From NCBI GenBank assembly GCA_023416585.1, contig JAEZHM010000040.1, positions 1-64,000 on the forward strand: a stretch of DNA of 64,000 nt. Direction: 5' to 3'. The notes below the pieces were generated by a model. That model was not told the DNA's origin, did not search any database, and was given only the letters and a program-made list of their open reading frames with translations. Below, piece by piece: positions 8,222 to 17,193 of this stretch (its first letter is position 1; every line of letters starts with the position of its first letter). The stretch is from Bacillota bacterium (GTDB lineage Bacteria; Bacillota; Clostridia; Christensenellales; Aristaeellaceae). Both the position numbers and the translations under genes were made by a program.

Positions 8222-9976
8222 TTAAGAAAGCTTTGTATTTTCTTGGTATAGCTCCTCTTGCAGTTGCAACACATCCTCAGAAACTACCTTGAGCGCCTTT
8301 CGGTCATAGGTTATCAGCCCATTGATCTCGCCCTCCACATCGGAAAGCTGTGTATACACCGCTGCACTTACGCCTTTGCGCAAAAGCGGCAAAAGCTGAC
8401 GATGATACAAACGATGGAAGGCCTTGCAAAGCGCGGCCTTGTCCTTGCACAGCCGGTAACCAAACTTGCGTCCCTCTTGCGTGTGACCAGGCATGTTAAG
8501 CACATACCCGCCAAACTCGGAAATCAGCCCCACGCGATGATCGGGCCTTATGGTCAGACGCCTAAAATAAATGTGCACGCTTTTGAAGTCGCCTCCGCCT
8601 TGATCATGCCAGCCGCTGGCGTGGTCAATGAGGCGCGTGGGATCGAGCGCTCTTGCCGTCGTGCATGCCTTCAGCGCGTCGAACTGGCCCCAGCCCTCGT
8701 TGAAGGGCACCCAGCTTACGATGCAGGGATGGTTATAGAGGCATTGGATGGTTTCTTCAAGATCGCGTTCATAGTCGTGCCTGCCTTCCTCGGCCTGGCG
8801 GGCAAAGCGCGCGTAGTCGCTGTCCGGACGGCTGATGTTCACAAACGCGTTCAGGGTGACCGTGCCAAAACGATACTTTCCGCCGCCATTGACCATGTCC
8901 TGCATGACGAGCATGCCCAGCCGGTCGCAGTGGTAGTACCAGCGCTCCGCCTCGATCTTGATGTGCTTTCTAAGGAGATTGAAGCCCATCGCCTTCATGG
9001 CCTGAATGTCATATATAAGTGCCTCGTCGCTGGGGGCTGTCAAAAGCCCGTCCGGCCAATATCCCTGATCGAGTACCCCGGAGAGGAAAATCGGCTTGTT
9101 ATTCAGGTACAGCCGCTTTCGTCCATCCCGGCACTCCCGAGCCTCTATTTTTCGCATGCCAACATACGAACGCACCACATCCCCGCCGACTCGTACTTCT
9201 ACATCGTATAAGTGCGGGTTCTTCGGCGACCAGGGTGTAAAATCCGGCAATGAGAGCGTAACGGACCCCTTGCCTGCCCCTTCTGCCACCACATGGCCCG
9301 CATTCAGCAAGCGAACATGCGCCTGCGTTCCGTTATGACGCACATCCACCCGCACCGCCGCCTCATCGTACAGCGGCGTCAGACGCAGGCTTTGCACATA
9401 TTCATTGGGCACGCTTTCCAAAAAGACGGTTTGCCAAATGCCGGACTGGGGCGTGTACCAAATTCCGCCCGGTTTCAAGCTTTGCTTGCCCCTGGCATAG
9501 AACGATGTGTCCGTAAAATCCCGCACACATACCGTCAGCTCGGCCGCGATGCCCTCCTTCAAGTGTCCGGTGAGCTCCACGGCAAATGGTAAAAACCCGC
9601 CTGTATGCGAGCCTGCAAGCACTCCATCCACATAGACCTGGCAAAGACAATCCACCGCCCCAAACTGCAAAAGTACCCGTCCGCGGTCAAAACCCTTGGG
9701 CAGCAGGAGTTTACGCCGGTACCAAAGAAAATCGCTGGGTTCCACGAGCTTTAGCACGCCAGATAGCGCGCTTTCCGGTGAAAACGGCACAAGAATCGTG
9801 CCGTCAAACTTATTAGGACAGCGTGGATTGACAGTGATCGCGTACTCCCACGGCCCATTCAGACTTAGATAGCTGTCCCGCCGCATCTGAGGGCGCGGGT
9901 ATTCCGGTAAAATGTTTTCCATGCCAAGTAATTCTCCCCAAGGCGTCAAAAGAGCTGTGCTCTTCAGTTTTCTCAT
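8222..9976 (-). CDS. Glycoside hydrolase family 2 enzyme
   Basis: GH2 enzymes are retaining exo-glycosidases (beta-galactosidase, beta-glucuronidase, beta-mannosidase and others). The 584-residue protein shows the sugar-binding domain (LSLNGPWEYAITVNP; WYRRKLLLPKGF; QFGAVDCLCQVYVDGVLAGSHTGGFLPF), an immunoglobulin-like domain, then the TIM barrel from about residue 285. The acid/base Glu is E427 in VPFNEGWGQF and the nucleophile E487 in LISEFGGY. There is no signal peptide, so it is intracellular. The start at 9976 follows a GGGAGG site. It is divergent from the MFS-DUF2804 gene, which may import its substrate. Confidence 0.9.
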   Translation of the reverse strand: MRKLKSTALLTPWGELLGMENILPEYPRPQMRRDSYLSLNGPWEYAITVNPRCPNKFDGTILVPFSPESALSGVLKLVEPSDFLWYRRKLLLPKGFDRGRVLLQFGAVDCLCQVYVDGVLAGSHTGGFLPFAVELTGHLKEGIAAELTVCVRDFTDTSFYARGKQSLKPGGIWYTPQSGIWQTVFLESVPNEYVQSLRLTPLYDEAAVRVDVRHNGTQAHVRLLNAGHVVAEGAGKGSVTLSLPDFTPWSPKNPHLYDVEVRVGGDVVRSYVGMRKIEARECRDGRKRLYLNNKPIFLSGVLDQGYWPDGLLTAPSDEALIYDIQAMKAMGFNLLRKHIKIEAERWYYHCDRLGMLVMQDMVNGGGKYRFGTVTLNAFVNISRPDSDYARFARQAEEGRHDYERDLEETIQCLYNHPCIVSWVPFNEGWGQFDALKACTTARALDPTRLIDHASGWHDQGGGDFKSVHIYFRRLTIRPDHRVGLISEFGGYVLNMPGHTQEGRKFGYRLCKDKAALCKAFHRLYHRQLLPLLRKGVSAAVYTQLSDVEGEINGLITYDRKALKVVSEDVLQLQEELYQENTKLS

Positions 9977-10008
9977 AGAGCCTCCCAACATAAAGCCGTA
10001 TACAAGAA

Positions 10009-10037
10009 TTGACAACTATACCGCGTAGTGTTATGGT
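10009..10037 (+). promoter_or_regulatory. Promoter for MFS-DUF2804 gene
   Basis: TTGACA (10009-10014), a 17-bp spacer and TATGGT (10032-10037). It lies in the short divergent gap between the GH2 gene and the transporter gene. Confidence 0.6.
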
Positions 10038-10070
10038 TATCATAAACGATCCTGCAGGGGGATGCAATAG

Positions 10071-12395
10071 ATGAAGAAGTCTATAAGCCGGAGAAACTGG
10101 GCCAATATTTGGATCATTGGTTTGGCAGGTCAGCTCTGTTGGAATGTGGAAAACCAGCTCTTCAACACCTTTGTGTACAGCAAAATCGCGCCAAGCCCCG
10201 AAATCGTGGCGTGGATGGTTGGTTTCAGCGCGCTTATTACCACCATTTCCACGTTTTGGATGGGCACGCTCAGTGACCGCATGGGCCGCCGCAAGCCCTT
10301 CATCGCCTGGGGGTATGTTTTGTGGGGCATCATGACCATCGGCTTTGGCGCTACACAGTTTGTGCCCAAAAGCCCGCTGATCGTTGCGGCAATCGCTGTC
10401 GTCGTAACGGATGCCATCATGAGCTTCTTTGGCTCTATGGGCAACGACAGCGGCTTTTCCACCTGGACCACGGACATTTCCAGTGAGGAAAACCGGGGCC
10501 AGCTTGGCGCGGTGCTCGCTTCCCAGCCGGTCATTGCCACAGTGGTGGGAACCATCGGGTGCGCGGCATTGATTGAAATCTTTGACTATTTCGTATTCTT
10601 CATCGTCTTTGGCGTACTGGTCTCCCTCATCGGCATATATAGCCTCTTTGCCATTAGGGAGAGTGGGGAAGCGAAGCCCAACGTCGATCCCAAGGGTGCG
10701 CTGCACCAACTGCTCTCCTTCTTCCGTTTCCGCGTACTGTTTCAAAACCGGGAGCTTACGCTGGTCATCGCGGCGATTTCGCTTTTCTTTATCAGCTTTA
10801 ACGTTTACTTTCCGTATATGATGATCTATTTCCAATATACGCTGGGCTTTTCATTGAGCATGGCGGGCATCCTCATGGCCGTGCCGCTGCTCATTGCTGT
10901 CCTTATCGCGTTTAAGCTCTCGCGCTTTTTAAACCATGGCCGGATTCCCCAGGTCTTTTGCTTTGCAATCATCTTAAACTTCTGCGGCTTGATGTCTATA
11001 CAGGCATCTGCCATGATCATGCAGCTTTTTGGAATTCTCTTAGTGGGGATTGGATACATCACCGTCATGCAGTGCATGACCGCCTGGATGAAGAATCTCT
11101 ACCCAGAGGATAAGCGCGGCCAGTTTGAGGGTGTGCGCATCATCGCCTCTGTGCTTTTGCCCATGGTCATCGGTCCCTGGATCGGCTCGGCGCTCATTAC
11201 GCGCTTCGGGTTAGACACCGTAATCCAATATGACTATGGCACTCAAATGGGCCGTGCTCCCACAGCCCGCTTGTTTTTCTTTGCGGGTTTCGTGGCTTTG
11301 ACCGCACTGATCCCGCTGTTCTTTGCCGCCAAGCGGTATTTTAGGGGCCGGGCCGTTCCGCCGCTTCCTGAAGGCGTACTTCTCCAGCAGCGCATATCCG
11401 GCAATGAGCCCATTTTATCCCGGGATGGCACCCTTAAAGTGCGCGGCTATGCTACGGACGGCCACAGCGCCGCCTTCAACCGCAAGCAAGTCAAAACCAA
11501 GCTGAGGCTCAAGGAATGGGACTTTTACCAGGTGCAAAACGAGGAATATGTTTTGCAGATGACCATTGGGCACGTAAGCTATGTGGGTTCGGTGAGCCTG
11601 ATGCTTTTTAGGCTGGATGGTACGCATAAGTCCGTGGCGGAACAGCTGCTCGTCCTTCCCATGAACAGGTTAAAGATGCCCGTCTCCCCGGAAAACGGTG
11701 ATGTTTCGTACCATTGCAAGGATTTTGAGATAGCCTTCCGGCATGAAGACGGCAGCCGTCATCTTACCGCCAGATCCCTAAGTCCAAAGTTTGACTTTGA
11801 AGTAGATCTCACGCTTTCCGTTTTGTCCACCGGTCAGGATGCGATGGTCATCTCCACGCCGTTCTATGAAACCAACGAATTCTATTACAATTACAAGCTC
11901 ACCGCCTTGCGTTCCAATGGGCATGCGCGCTTTTCAGGCCACAACGCCGATTTTTCCACCCCCGAATCCTATGGCCTCCTGGACTGGGGCCGCGGCGTAT
12001 GGCCCTTTCGCCACGAATGGTACTGGGGCAGCGCTGGAAAGCTCACAAGTGAGCATAGCATAGGTTTGAACATTGGCTGGGGCTTTGGCAATACTTTAGC
12101 CGCTACCGAAAATATGATTTTCTATGATGGCAAAGGGCACAAGCTTCATGGTGTTTTCTTGGACCGCTTTGATCCGGGTTTAAAAACGTGGCACTTTACA
12201 TCCAACGATGGCCATTTGACCCTTACCTTTGAAACGCTCTACAACCGCATCACGGAAAACAAGGTGCTTTGGATAGATAACCATTGTGACCAGGTCTTTG
12301 GCAAGTACTCCGGCACGCTCACCTTAGATGACGGGCAAGTGATCGAAGTCAAAGACATGTATGGCTTCTTCGAACATGCAAGGAACCAGTGGTAA
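10071..12395 (+). CDS. MFS sugar transporter fused to DUF2804 domain
   Basis: A single 774-codon reading frame joins two proteins. Residues 1-425 are a 12-span major facilitator carrier, with the loop 2-3 signature GTLSDRMGRRKPFIAWGY, resembling sugar symporters. After a short linker (about 426-440), residues 441-774 match DUF2804: NEPILSRDGTLKVRGYA, LRLKEWDFYQV near 490, DWGRGVWPFRHEWYWGSA near 645-662, and GLNIGWGFGNTLAATENMIFYDGK. No internal ribosome site or stop separates them. DUF2804 has no settled function; it is predicted to be a beta-rich lipocalin-like fold. The C-terminal domain would face the cytoplasm. It pairs divergently with a GH2 enzyme. The fusion is the odd point; substrate unknown. 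Confidence 0.85.
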   Translation: MKKSISRRNWANIWIIGLAGQLCWNVENQLFNTFVYSKIAPSPEIVAWMVGFSALITTISTFWMGTLSDRMGRRKPFIAWGYVLWGIMTIGFGATQFVPKSPLIVAAIAVVVTDAIMSFFGSMGNDSGFSTWTTDISSEENRGQLGAVLASQPVIATVVGTIGCAALIEIFDYFVFFIVFGVLVSLIGIYSLFAIRESGEAKPNVDPKGALHQLLSFFRFRVLFQNRELTLVIAAISLFFISFNVYFPYMMIYFQYTLGFSLSMAGILMAVPLLIAVLIAFKLSRFLNHGRIPQVFCFAIILNFCGLMSIQASAMIMQLFGILLVGIGYITVMQCMTAWMKNLYPEDKRGQFEGVRIIASVLLPMVIGPWIGSALITRFGLDTVIQYDYGTQMGRAPTARLFFFAGFVALTALIPLFFAAKRYFRGRAVPPLPEGVLLQQRISGNEPILSRDGTLKVRGYATDGHSAAFNRKQVKTKLRLKEWDFYQVQNEEYVLQMTIGHVSYVGSVSLMLFRLDGTHKSVAEQLLVLPMNRLKMPVSPENGDVSYHCKDFEIAFRHEDGSRHLTARSLSPKFDFEVDLTLSVLSTGQDAMVISTPFYETNEFYYNYKLTALRSNGHARFSGHNADFSTPESYGLLDWGRGVWPFRHEWYWGSAGKLTSEHSIGLNIGWGFGNTLAATENMIFYDGKGHKLHGVFLDRFDPGLKTWHFTSNDGHLTLTFETLYNRITENKVLWIDNHCDQVFGKYSGTLTLDDGQVIEVKDMYGFFEHARNQW

Positions 12396-12704
12396 TACTA
12401 CGAAAGAATAATGACGCTGTGTGATGTACTGTTTGGTTGTATGGATAGCGCCGATTGGATGGCGCACAAAAAACTGCAAGCGCAATTTTTACTTAATGCC
12501 TCGCTCATCATTTTTATGGTATTAGGTACAAAGTGCCCGTCCATCACATCCATGACAGAAAATCAACGCCCTGTCGATGGAGCATGGAAAGGATTTTACC
12601 CAGTTGAAAAGATCGGCAAACATCATGGATGGCGTCAATCAGTTTGTATGTATCATCCATATCCTTTTTTATGTCAAGAAATTAGTACAAGGTCTACAAT
12701 CCGT
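12396..12704. other. Intergenic region with no recognised gene
   Basis: About 300 bp between two convergent genes. Short open frames exist but lack ribosome sites and resemble nothing I know. A weak hairpin (GCGCC-N8-GGCGC near 12448-12465) is the only structure noticed. Confidence 0.5.
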
Positions 12705-13481
12705 TTACCAGCAGGTGTACCCGCCATCTACAGACAGAACGGCGCCTGTTGTAAACGATGAAGCCTCGCTTGCAAAATAAACAATCGCCCCACCAAGCTC
12801 CTCAGGCCGCCCCGGGCGCCTCATCGGCGTCATATCGATCCACTTACGGGATATCCCCTCTGTATCGTCAAAGATTGGCTGGGTCATAGGCGTTTTCATA
12901 TAACCCGGAGCAATGGTATTCACACGAATATTATAGGGAGCCCATTCCGCTGCCAAGGACTTTGTAAGATGGATCACACCGGCTTTGGAGGCGTTATACG
13001 CGCTTTGATTTTGCGGTGTGTTTACAATTAAGCCGCTCATGGAAGAAATATTGATAATGGCTCCCTGCTTATTGGGTATCATGACTTTTGAAGCTGCCTT
13101 GGACATGATAAAAATCCCGTCCAGGTTGACACCCATGATTCTTTTCCAATCCGCCAAAAGCATGCTTTGGCTGTCCGCATGCAGGCTGATGCCTGCATTA
13201 TTCAACAAAATATCCAGCCCGCCCATTTGGCTGTGCGCGGCCTGCACCGCACGGTCAGCATCTTGTTCATCGGTAACATCACACTTTATTGCCATGCACT
13301 TGGCCCCCATGGCATGAAGTTTATGTACCGCCGCCTCGGCCGCCGTATAATTAATATCCGCGATCACAATTCCGGCTCCGGCCTGCGCCATGGCCTGAGC
13401 CATGGCGTACCCTAAGCCCATTGCGCCACCGGTCACAATCGCAGTTTTGCCTGCCAGGGAAAACTGATCCATGATCCCCAT
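12705..13481 (-). CDS. SDR-family sugar or polyol dehydrogenase
   Basis: A classical short-chain dehydrogenase of 258 residues. The NAD(P) motif is VTGGAMGLGYAMA at about residues 15-27, the NNAG motif is LLNNAGISLHADS, and the catalytic Ser-Tyr-Lys lie in NISSMSGL and YNASKAGV. The end VLSVDGGYTCW is typical. ATG 13481 follows a GGAGGT site; the GTG codon further upstream overlaps it. It is the last gene after the kinase, isomerase and transporter, so it may oxidise or reduce a pentose, ketose or polyol of that pathway. Exact substrate not determinable. Confidence 0.88.
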   Translation of the reverse strand: MGIMDQFSLAGKTAIVTGGAMGLGYAMAQAMAQAGAGIVIADINYTAAEAAVHKLHAMGAKCMAIKCDVTDEQDADRAVQAAHSQMGGLDILLNNAGISLHADSQSMLLADWKRIMGVNLDGIFIMSKAASKVMIPNKQGAIINISSMSGLIVNTPQNQSAYNASKAGVIHLTKSLAAEWAPYNIRVNTIAPGYMKTPMTQPIFDDTEGISRKWIDMTPMRRPGRPEELGGAIVYFASEASSFTTGAVLSVDGGYTCW

Positions 13482-13523
13482 CCGAATCCACCTCCGCACA
13501 CAATCAGAGAGTATCGTTGCTGA

Positions 13524-14468
13524 CTATAGGGTGTTACTACTCCGCTGAACAATGAACCGGTCAACTTCCAACGCGTCAGGCAGCGAGGCCTGTGCGCCAG
13601 GCCGCGTCACGGTAAGCGCGCCTACATAGTTTGCGTAGGTAACGGCAGCAGCGATATCGGCTGTTTGCAAATATTTTATCGTTACTGCTGCCATAAACGC
13701 ATCCCCTGCCGCAGTGGAATCCACCGCATCTACAGGAATGGCAGGATAATTTTTGGCAGGATGATGGCCGTCATATACGTATGCGCCACGTTCCGCACAC
13801 TTGATGATCACATACCGTGCATTGGTTCTCTCCATTAATAGCCGGGCTGCCTGCAAAGCTTTTTCTTCAGTATCCGGCATGATGCCGCACAACGCAAGTG
13901 TTTCTGTTTCGTTGGGGCTGAGGATCAGCACATCAGAAAGCTGTTCCAGCGGAAAAGCCTGTGCAGGTCCCGCGTCTACCACCACAGGGATATTTAGAGT
14001 CTGCGCGAATTGACAGCATTCAATCACCGTTCGAACCGGAACTTCAAATTGCAGGATCAGGGCATCGGGATGTACCTTTTCAATCAATGGTATAACATCC
14101 ACAGAAGACAGGCACATGTTAGCCCCCGGATATACAAGGATCCTGTTTTTCCCGCCCTCTTCCACCAGGATGGCGGCCAGCCCGGTTGGTGCATGCGGGT
14201 CCCGCAAAATCCCCTGGGTGTGAACACCAAACTTTTCAAGCCCTGTTTCAAGGCGCTGTCCATTGTCATCCTCACCTACTTTTCCCGCAAAGTAGGCCTC
14301 CGCCCCCAGCAGTACTGCGGCAGCAGCCTGATTGGCGCCTTTGCCGCCGGCGCTATAATGATACGTTTCGGCAATGATGTTCTCTCCGGGGAGGGGTAGT
14401 TGTGCCGCGTACAGGGTCAAGTCCATGTTGATGCTTCCCGCCACAAGAATGCATGGCTTTTTTGTCAT
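13524..14468 (-). CDS. rbsK: Ribokinase-type PfkB sugar kinase
   Basis: PfkB kinases phosphorylate sugars with ATP. The 314-residue protein carries the ribokinase marks: GSINMDLTLYAAQLPLPGENI at the N-terminus, SAGGKGANQAAAAVLLGAE (substrate signature) and VDSTAAGDAFMAAV, where the Asp after AAG is the catalytic base, close to the DTTAAGDTF of true ribokinases. It begins 13 bp after the isomerase stop, with GAGAGGA upstream of ATG 14468. Next to an isomerase that can make D-ribulose, it may phosphorylate D-ribulose or D-ribose; this is inference, and related PfkB kinases use other ketoses. Confidence 0.82.
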   Translation of the reverse strand: MTKKPCILVAGSINMDLTLYAAQLPLPGENIIAETYHYSAGGKGANQAAAAVLLGAEAYFAGKVGEDDNGQRLETGLEKFGVHTQGILRDPHAPTGLAAILVEEGGKNRILVYPGANMCLSSVDVIPLIEKVHPDALILQFEVPVRTVIECCQFAQTLNIPVVVDAGPAQAFPLEQLSDVLILSPNETETLALCGIMPDTEEKALQAARLLMERTNARYVIIKCAERGAYVYDGHHPAKNYPAIPVDAVDSTAAGDAFMAAVTIKYLQTADIAAAVTYANYVGALTVTRPGAQASLPDALEVDRFIVQRSSNTL

Positions 14469-14481
14469 ACTTCCTCTCCTG

Positions 14482-16323
14482 TTACCGGTACAGCGGACCG
14501 TAATCCTGGCATGTGCGGAAATCAGCACCTTCCAGGTCTTTTGTTCCCATTGCACTCCAAACAGCGGGACGATGAATTCGCTTTTCATCCACATTGTGCA
14601 TAGCAACAGGAATGCGTAGCATGGAAGCCAGGGTGATCAGATCATCGCCGATGTGGCCATATGCTATTGCACAATGGTTGGCCCCCCAGTTTGACATCAC
14701 GGAATATACGCTTTCAAAAGCGTCTGAACCGGTAAGCCTGGGCACAAACCAGGTAGTCGGCCAGGTAGGATCCGTGCGCTCATCCAATACTTTGTGAACA
14801 TTTTCCGGAAGATCTACCGTATAGCCTTCGGCGATTTGCAATACCGGCCCGCGGTGCTTAATCAGGTTGAGACGGATCATGGTAACAGGCATGCCGCCCC
14901 TTGAGAGGAAGTTGGAAGAATAGCCGCCTCCGCGGAAATAGCCAGCATGGGCAGGATACCATGTGGTTGCCTCCAGGCAGCTTTTCGCCTCCTCATTGCT
15001 GATTTCCCAATAGGGCTTCATGGCAGGCTTTCCGTCCTTTAGCTGCCTGCCGGAGCCATCCAGCGATGCTGCGCCGGAGTTGATCAAATGGATGATGCCA
15101 TCCTTGGCAATCCCCTGAAGGGATACACCGGACACCCGCTTTACAGCATCCGGGCTCCAATACGTGCGAACATCGGCAAACACTGTGGCAGCGCTTGTCA
15201 ATAGGTGCCCGAACAACATGGAAATGCCATTCAGACAGTCATTTTCGGTTGCCAGGATATAGGGTTCACGAATCCCGTTCCAGTCGAAGGAAGAGCAGAG
15301 CAAGGCTTCCATGAAATCGCCATTGGGCAGATAATCACTCCACTGGCGCTGGCCCTGAAAGCCTGCCGCAAGGGCATGGTGGCCCATGGATTCTTCATAA
15401 TAACCCATTTTTTCAAGCTTCGGATTGCCGATCATCAGGTCCCGGGCAATCAAAACCATCTTGACAACCATTTCCCAGGCATTGTCCTTGCTTTGCCGTG
15501 TGTGCTGGTACTCCGGCGGGTTGTTATCTGCCCCTTCCCGGCAATTTTCTCTTGTCCAGCGCAGTGCGCGGGCATATTCCTCCTGGTCATAAATTCCCGC
15601 CTCTATGCGGCGGGTGAACTCGCACATGTCGATACTTTCAAGGCGCATCCCAAGATACTGCTGCAAAAATGCATCATCCGTCATGGAGCCTGCAATCCCC
15701 ATGCAAACGCCGCCCATAGCCAGGTAGGATTTCCCGCGCATCATTGCTACCGCAATGCCGGCACGAACAAATCCAAGAATTTTCTCGCACACATCCGGTG
15801 GTATGGAATCATCGGCTTTATCCTGCACGTCATGCCCGTAAATGCTGAACGCCGGCAGGCCCTTCTGGTTATGTGCGGCAATTACCGCAGAAAGGTATAC
15901 CGCGCCCGACCGCTCGGTTCCATTGAACCCCCAAACAGCCTTTGGGATCAAGGGGTCGTCATCCATGGTTTCGGTGCCGTAGCACCAGCTTACCGTGACG
16001 GACAAAGTCAGGCCAACCCCGGCCTTACGGAATTTTTCGGCACATCTTGATGCTTCTTCCACGCCACCAATGCAAGTATCGGCCATAACGCATTCCACGG
16101 GCTGTCCATTAACGTAACGGAGGTTTTCACTGATCAGCGCAGCCGCTTTTCGTGCCATAGCCCAGGTTTTGGGCTCCACGTCATCCCGTACGCGCTTGCG
16201 CCCGTCAATCACCGGCCGGATTCCAACTTTGGGCATATCACCGTAAAATATCGCTCTATCCTGATTCATATGCGTTTTTACAACCTCATTTTCTATCATT
16301 TCTATATAAGGCGTTTGCTTCAT
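14482..16323 (-). CDS. fucI: L-fucose / D-arabinose isomerase
   Basis: Manganese-dependent aldose-ketose isomerase. It is clearly homologous to E. coli FucI from PKVGIRPVIDGR (residue 31) to the C-terminal CQDYGPLYR, with shared blocks WGFNGTERSGAVYL, FSIYGHDVQDKADDSIP, GFQGQRQWSDYLPNGD and SSFDWNGIREP. The metal-binding residues correspond to E360 (ILATENDCLNG), D384 (VFADVRTYW) and H550 (NWGANHC). The family acts on L-fucose and on D-arabinose, giving D-ribulose. No fuculose kinase or aldolase is present, but a ribokinase-type gene follows, favouring D-arabinose. The N-terminus may start later (Met19 or Met30), since no ribosome site precedes the first ATG. Confidence 0.92.
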   Translation of the reverse strand: MKQTPYIEMIENEVVKTHMNQDRAIFYGDMPKVGIRPVIDGRKRVRDDVEPKTWAMARKAAALISENLRYVNGQPVECVMADTCIGGVEEASRCAEKFRKAGVGLTLSVTVSWCYGTETMDDDPLIPKAVWGFNGTERSGAVYLSAVIAAHNQKGLPAFSIYGHDVQDKADDSIPPDVCEKILGFVRAGIAVAMMRGKSYLAMGGVCMGIAGSMTDDAFLQQYLGMRLESIDMCEFTRRIEAGIYDQEEYARALRWTRENCREGADNNPPEYQHTRQSKDNAWEMVVKMVLIARDLMIGNPKLEKMGYYEESMGHHALAAGFQGQRQWSDYLPNGDFMEALLCSSFDWNGIREPYILATENDCLNGISMLFGHLLTSAATVFADVRTYWSPDAVKRVSGVSLQGIAKDGIIHLINSGAASLDGSGRQLKDGKPAMKPYWEISNEEAKSCLEATTWYPAHAGYFRGGGYSSNFLSRGGMPVTMIRLNLIKHRGPVLQIAEGYTVDLPENVHKVLDERTDPTWPTTWFVPRLTGSDAFESVYSVMSNWGANHCAIAYGHIGDDLITLASMLRIPVAMHNVDEKRIHRPAVWSAMGTKDLEGADFRTCQDYGPLYR

Positions 16324-16344
16324 GTGGTTTATAGCATATCTTGG

Positions 16345-17178
16345 CTATTTCAGACCGGCAATTTTTATACCTTCGACGATATAGCGTTGGAATATCAGGA
16401 ATAGCAGGATCGGCGGTATGGATGTAATCATGGCCCCCGCCAAAATAACGCCATCCTTTAAGTTTTTTTCCGAACGGAAAAACTGCATCAATTGCATGAT
16501 CTGATACATTTTTTCATCCGAAATAGTCATAACAGGCCACAAGTAATTTCCCCAATATCCCAGAAATGCCCCTACGCCGACAATCACGAAAACCGGAAGG
16601 GATGCAGGCAAAAAGATCCTCATATACGTTTTGAATCTGGTGCATCCATCGATCATGGCCGCTTCCTCCAAAGCCAGGGGAAAGTTCAAATAGAACTGGC
16701 GAATGAAGAAAATGTGACCGCCGCTCGCCAAACCGGGCAGGATCAGAACCCAGGCCGTATTGAGCATTCCCAAGCGCACAACGACAATAAAGGAGGTGAT
16801 GAGAACTGAGATGCCCGGAATAAACATGGTAAGCAGAACCATTGGCCACAGTATTTTTTTCATTGGAAATTCAACTCGTGCAAAGGCATAACCGGCCATA
16901 GAATTGATCAGCAGCGTTCCCAATGTAAAAGTTATGCCCAGAGTAAATGTCAGCACAAGAGAATGATAGAATTTTCCGCCGGATAAAAGCGTAACGTAAT
17001 TTTCGCCCAACCATTTCGTTGGGAAAAAACGCATCGGCATTGCAACGATATCCGCATGGCCTTTAAAGCTGGATATAATCATCCATACGAAGGGAAAAAG
17101 TGCACACAGGCTGATTACAAGGAAGACCATCGCATTGAACATATATGTAAAAAGAACGTTCTTTACATTGCTCTTCAT
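16345..17178 (-). CDS. Sugar ABC transporter permease (MalG type)
   Basis: A 277-residue CUT1 permease. First span at FNAMVFLVISLCALFPFVWMIISSFKG; EAA loop LEEAAMIDGCTRFKTYMRIFLPASLPV; C-terminus FLIFQRYIVEGIKIAGLK, typical of MalG-like subunits. GGAGGG precedes the ATG. It lies 21 bp before fucI and 15 bp after its partner permease, so transport and isomerisation of the same sugar are probably co-transcribed. Confidence 0.92.
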   Translation of the reverse strand: MKSNVKNVLFTYMFNAMVFLVISLCALFPFVWMIISSFKGHADIVAMPMRFFPTKWLGENYVTLLSGGKFYHSLVLTFTLGITFTLGTLLINSMAGYAFARVEFPMKKILWPMVLLTMFIPGISVLITSFIVVVRLGMLNTAWVLILPGLASGGHIFFIRQFYLNFPLALEEAAMIDGCTRFKTYMRIFLPASLPVFVIVGVGAFLGYWGNYLWPVMTISDEKMYQIMQLMQFFRSEKNLKDGVILAGAMITSIPPILLFLIFQRYIVEGIKIAGLK

Positions 17179-17193
17179 TTTTTGCCCTCCTTT

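Noticed and set aside
8258..9211. 317-codon plus-strand frame within the GH2 region
   Set aside because: It mirrors the GH2 gene, whose catalytic glutamates and domains are clear on the minus strand.
9987..10015. Leftward promoter for GH2 sharing the -35 with the divergent gene (TTGTCA, TATGTT)
   Set aside because: Its start point would fall after the GH2 ribosome binding site, so it cannot make a translatable message.
9813..10835. 340-codon minus-strand frame spanning two divergent genes
   Set aside because: It crosses the GH2/MFS divergent promoter region and is antisense to the MFS domain.
14482..16323. Dedicated L-fucose pathway
   Set aside because: No fuculokinase, fuculose-phosphate aldolase, fucose mutarotase or fucosidase is present; the kinase is ribokinase-like, which fits D-arabinose to D-ribulose better.
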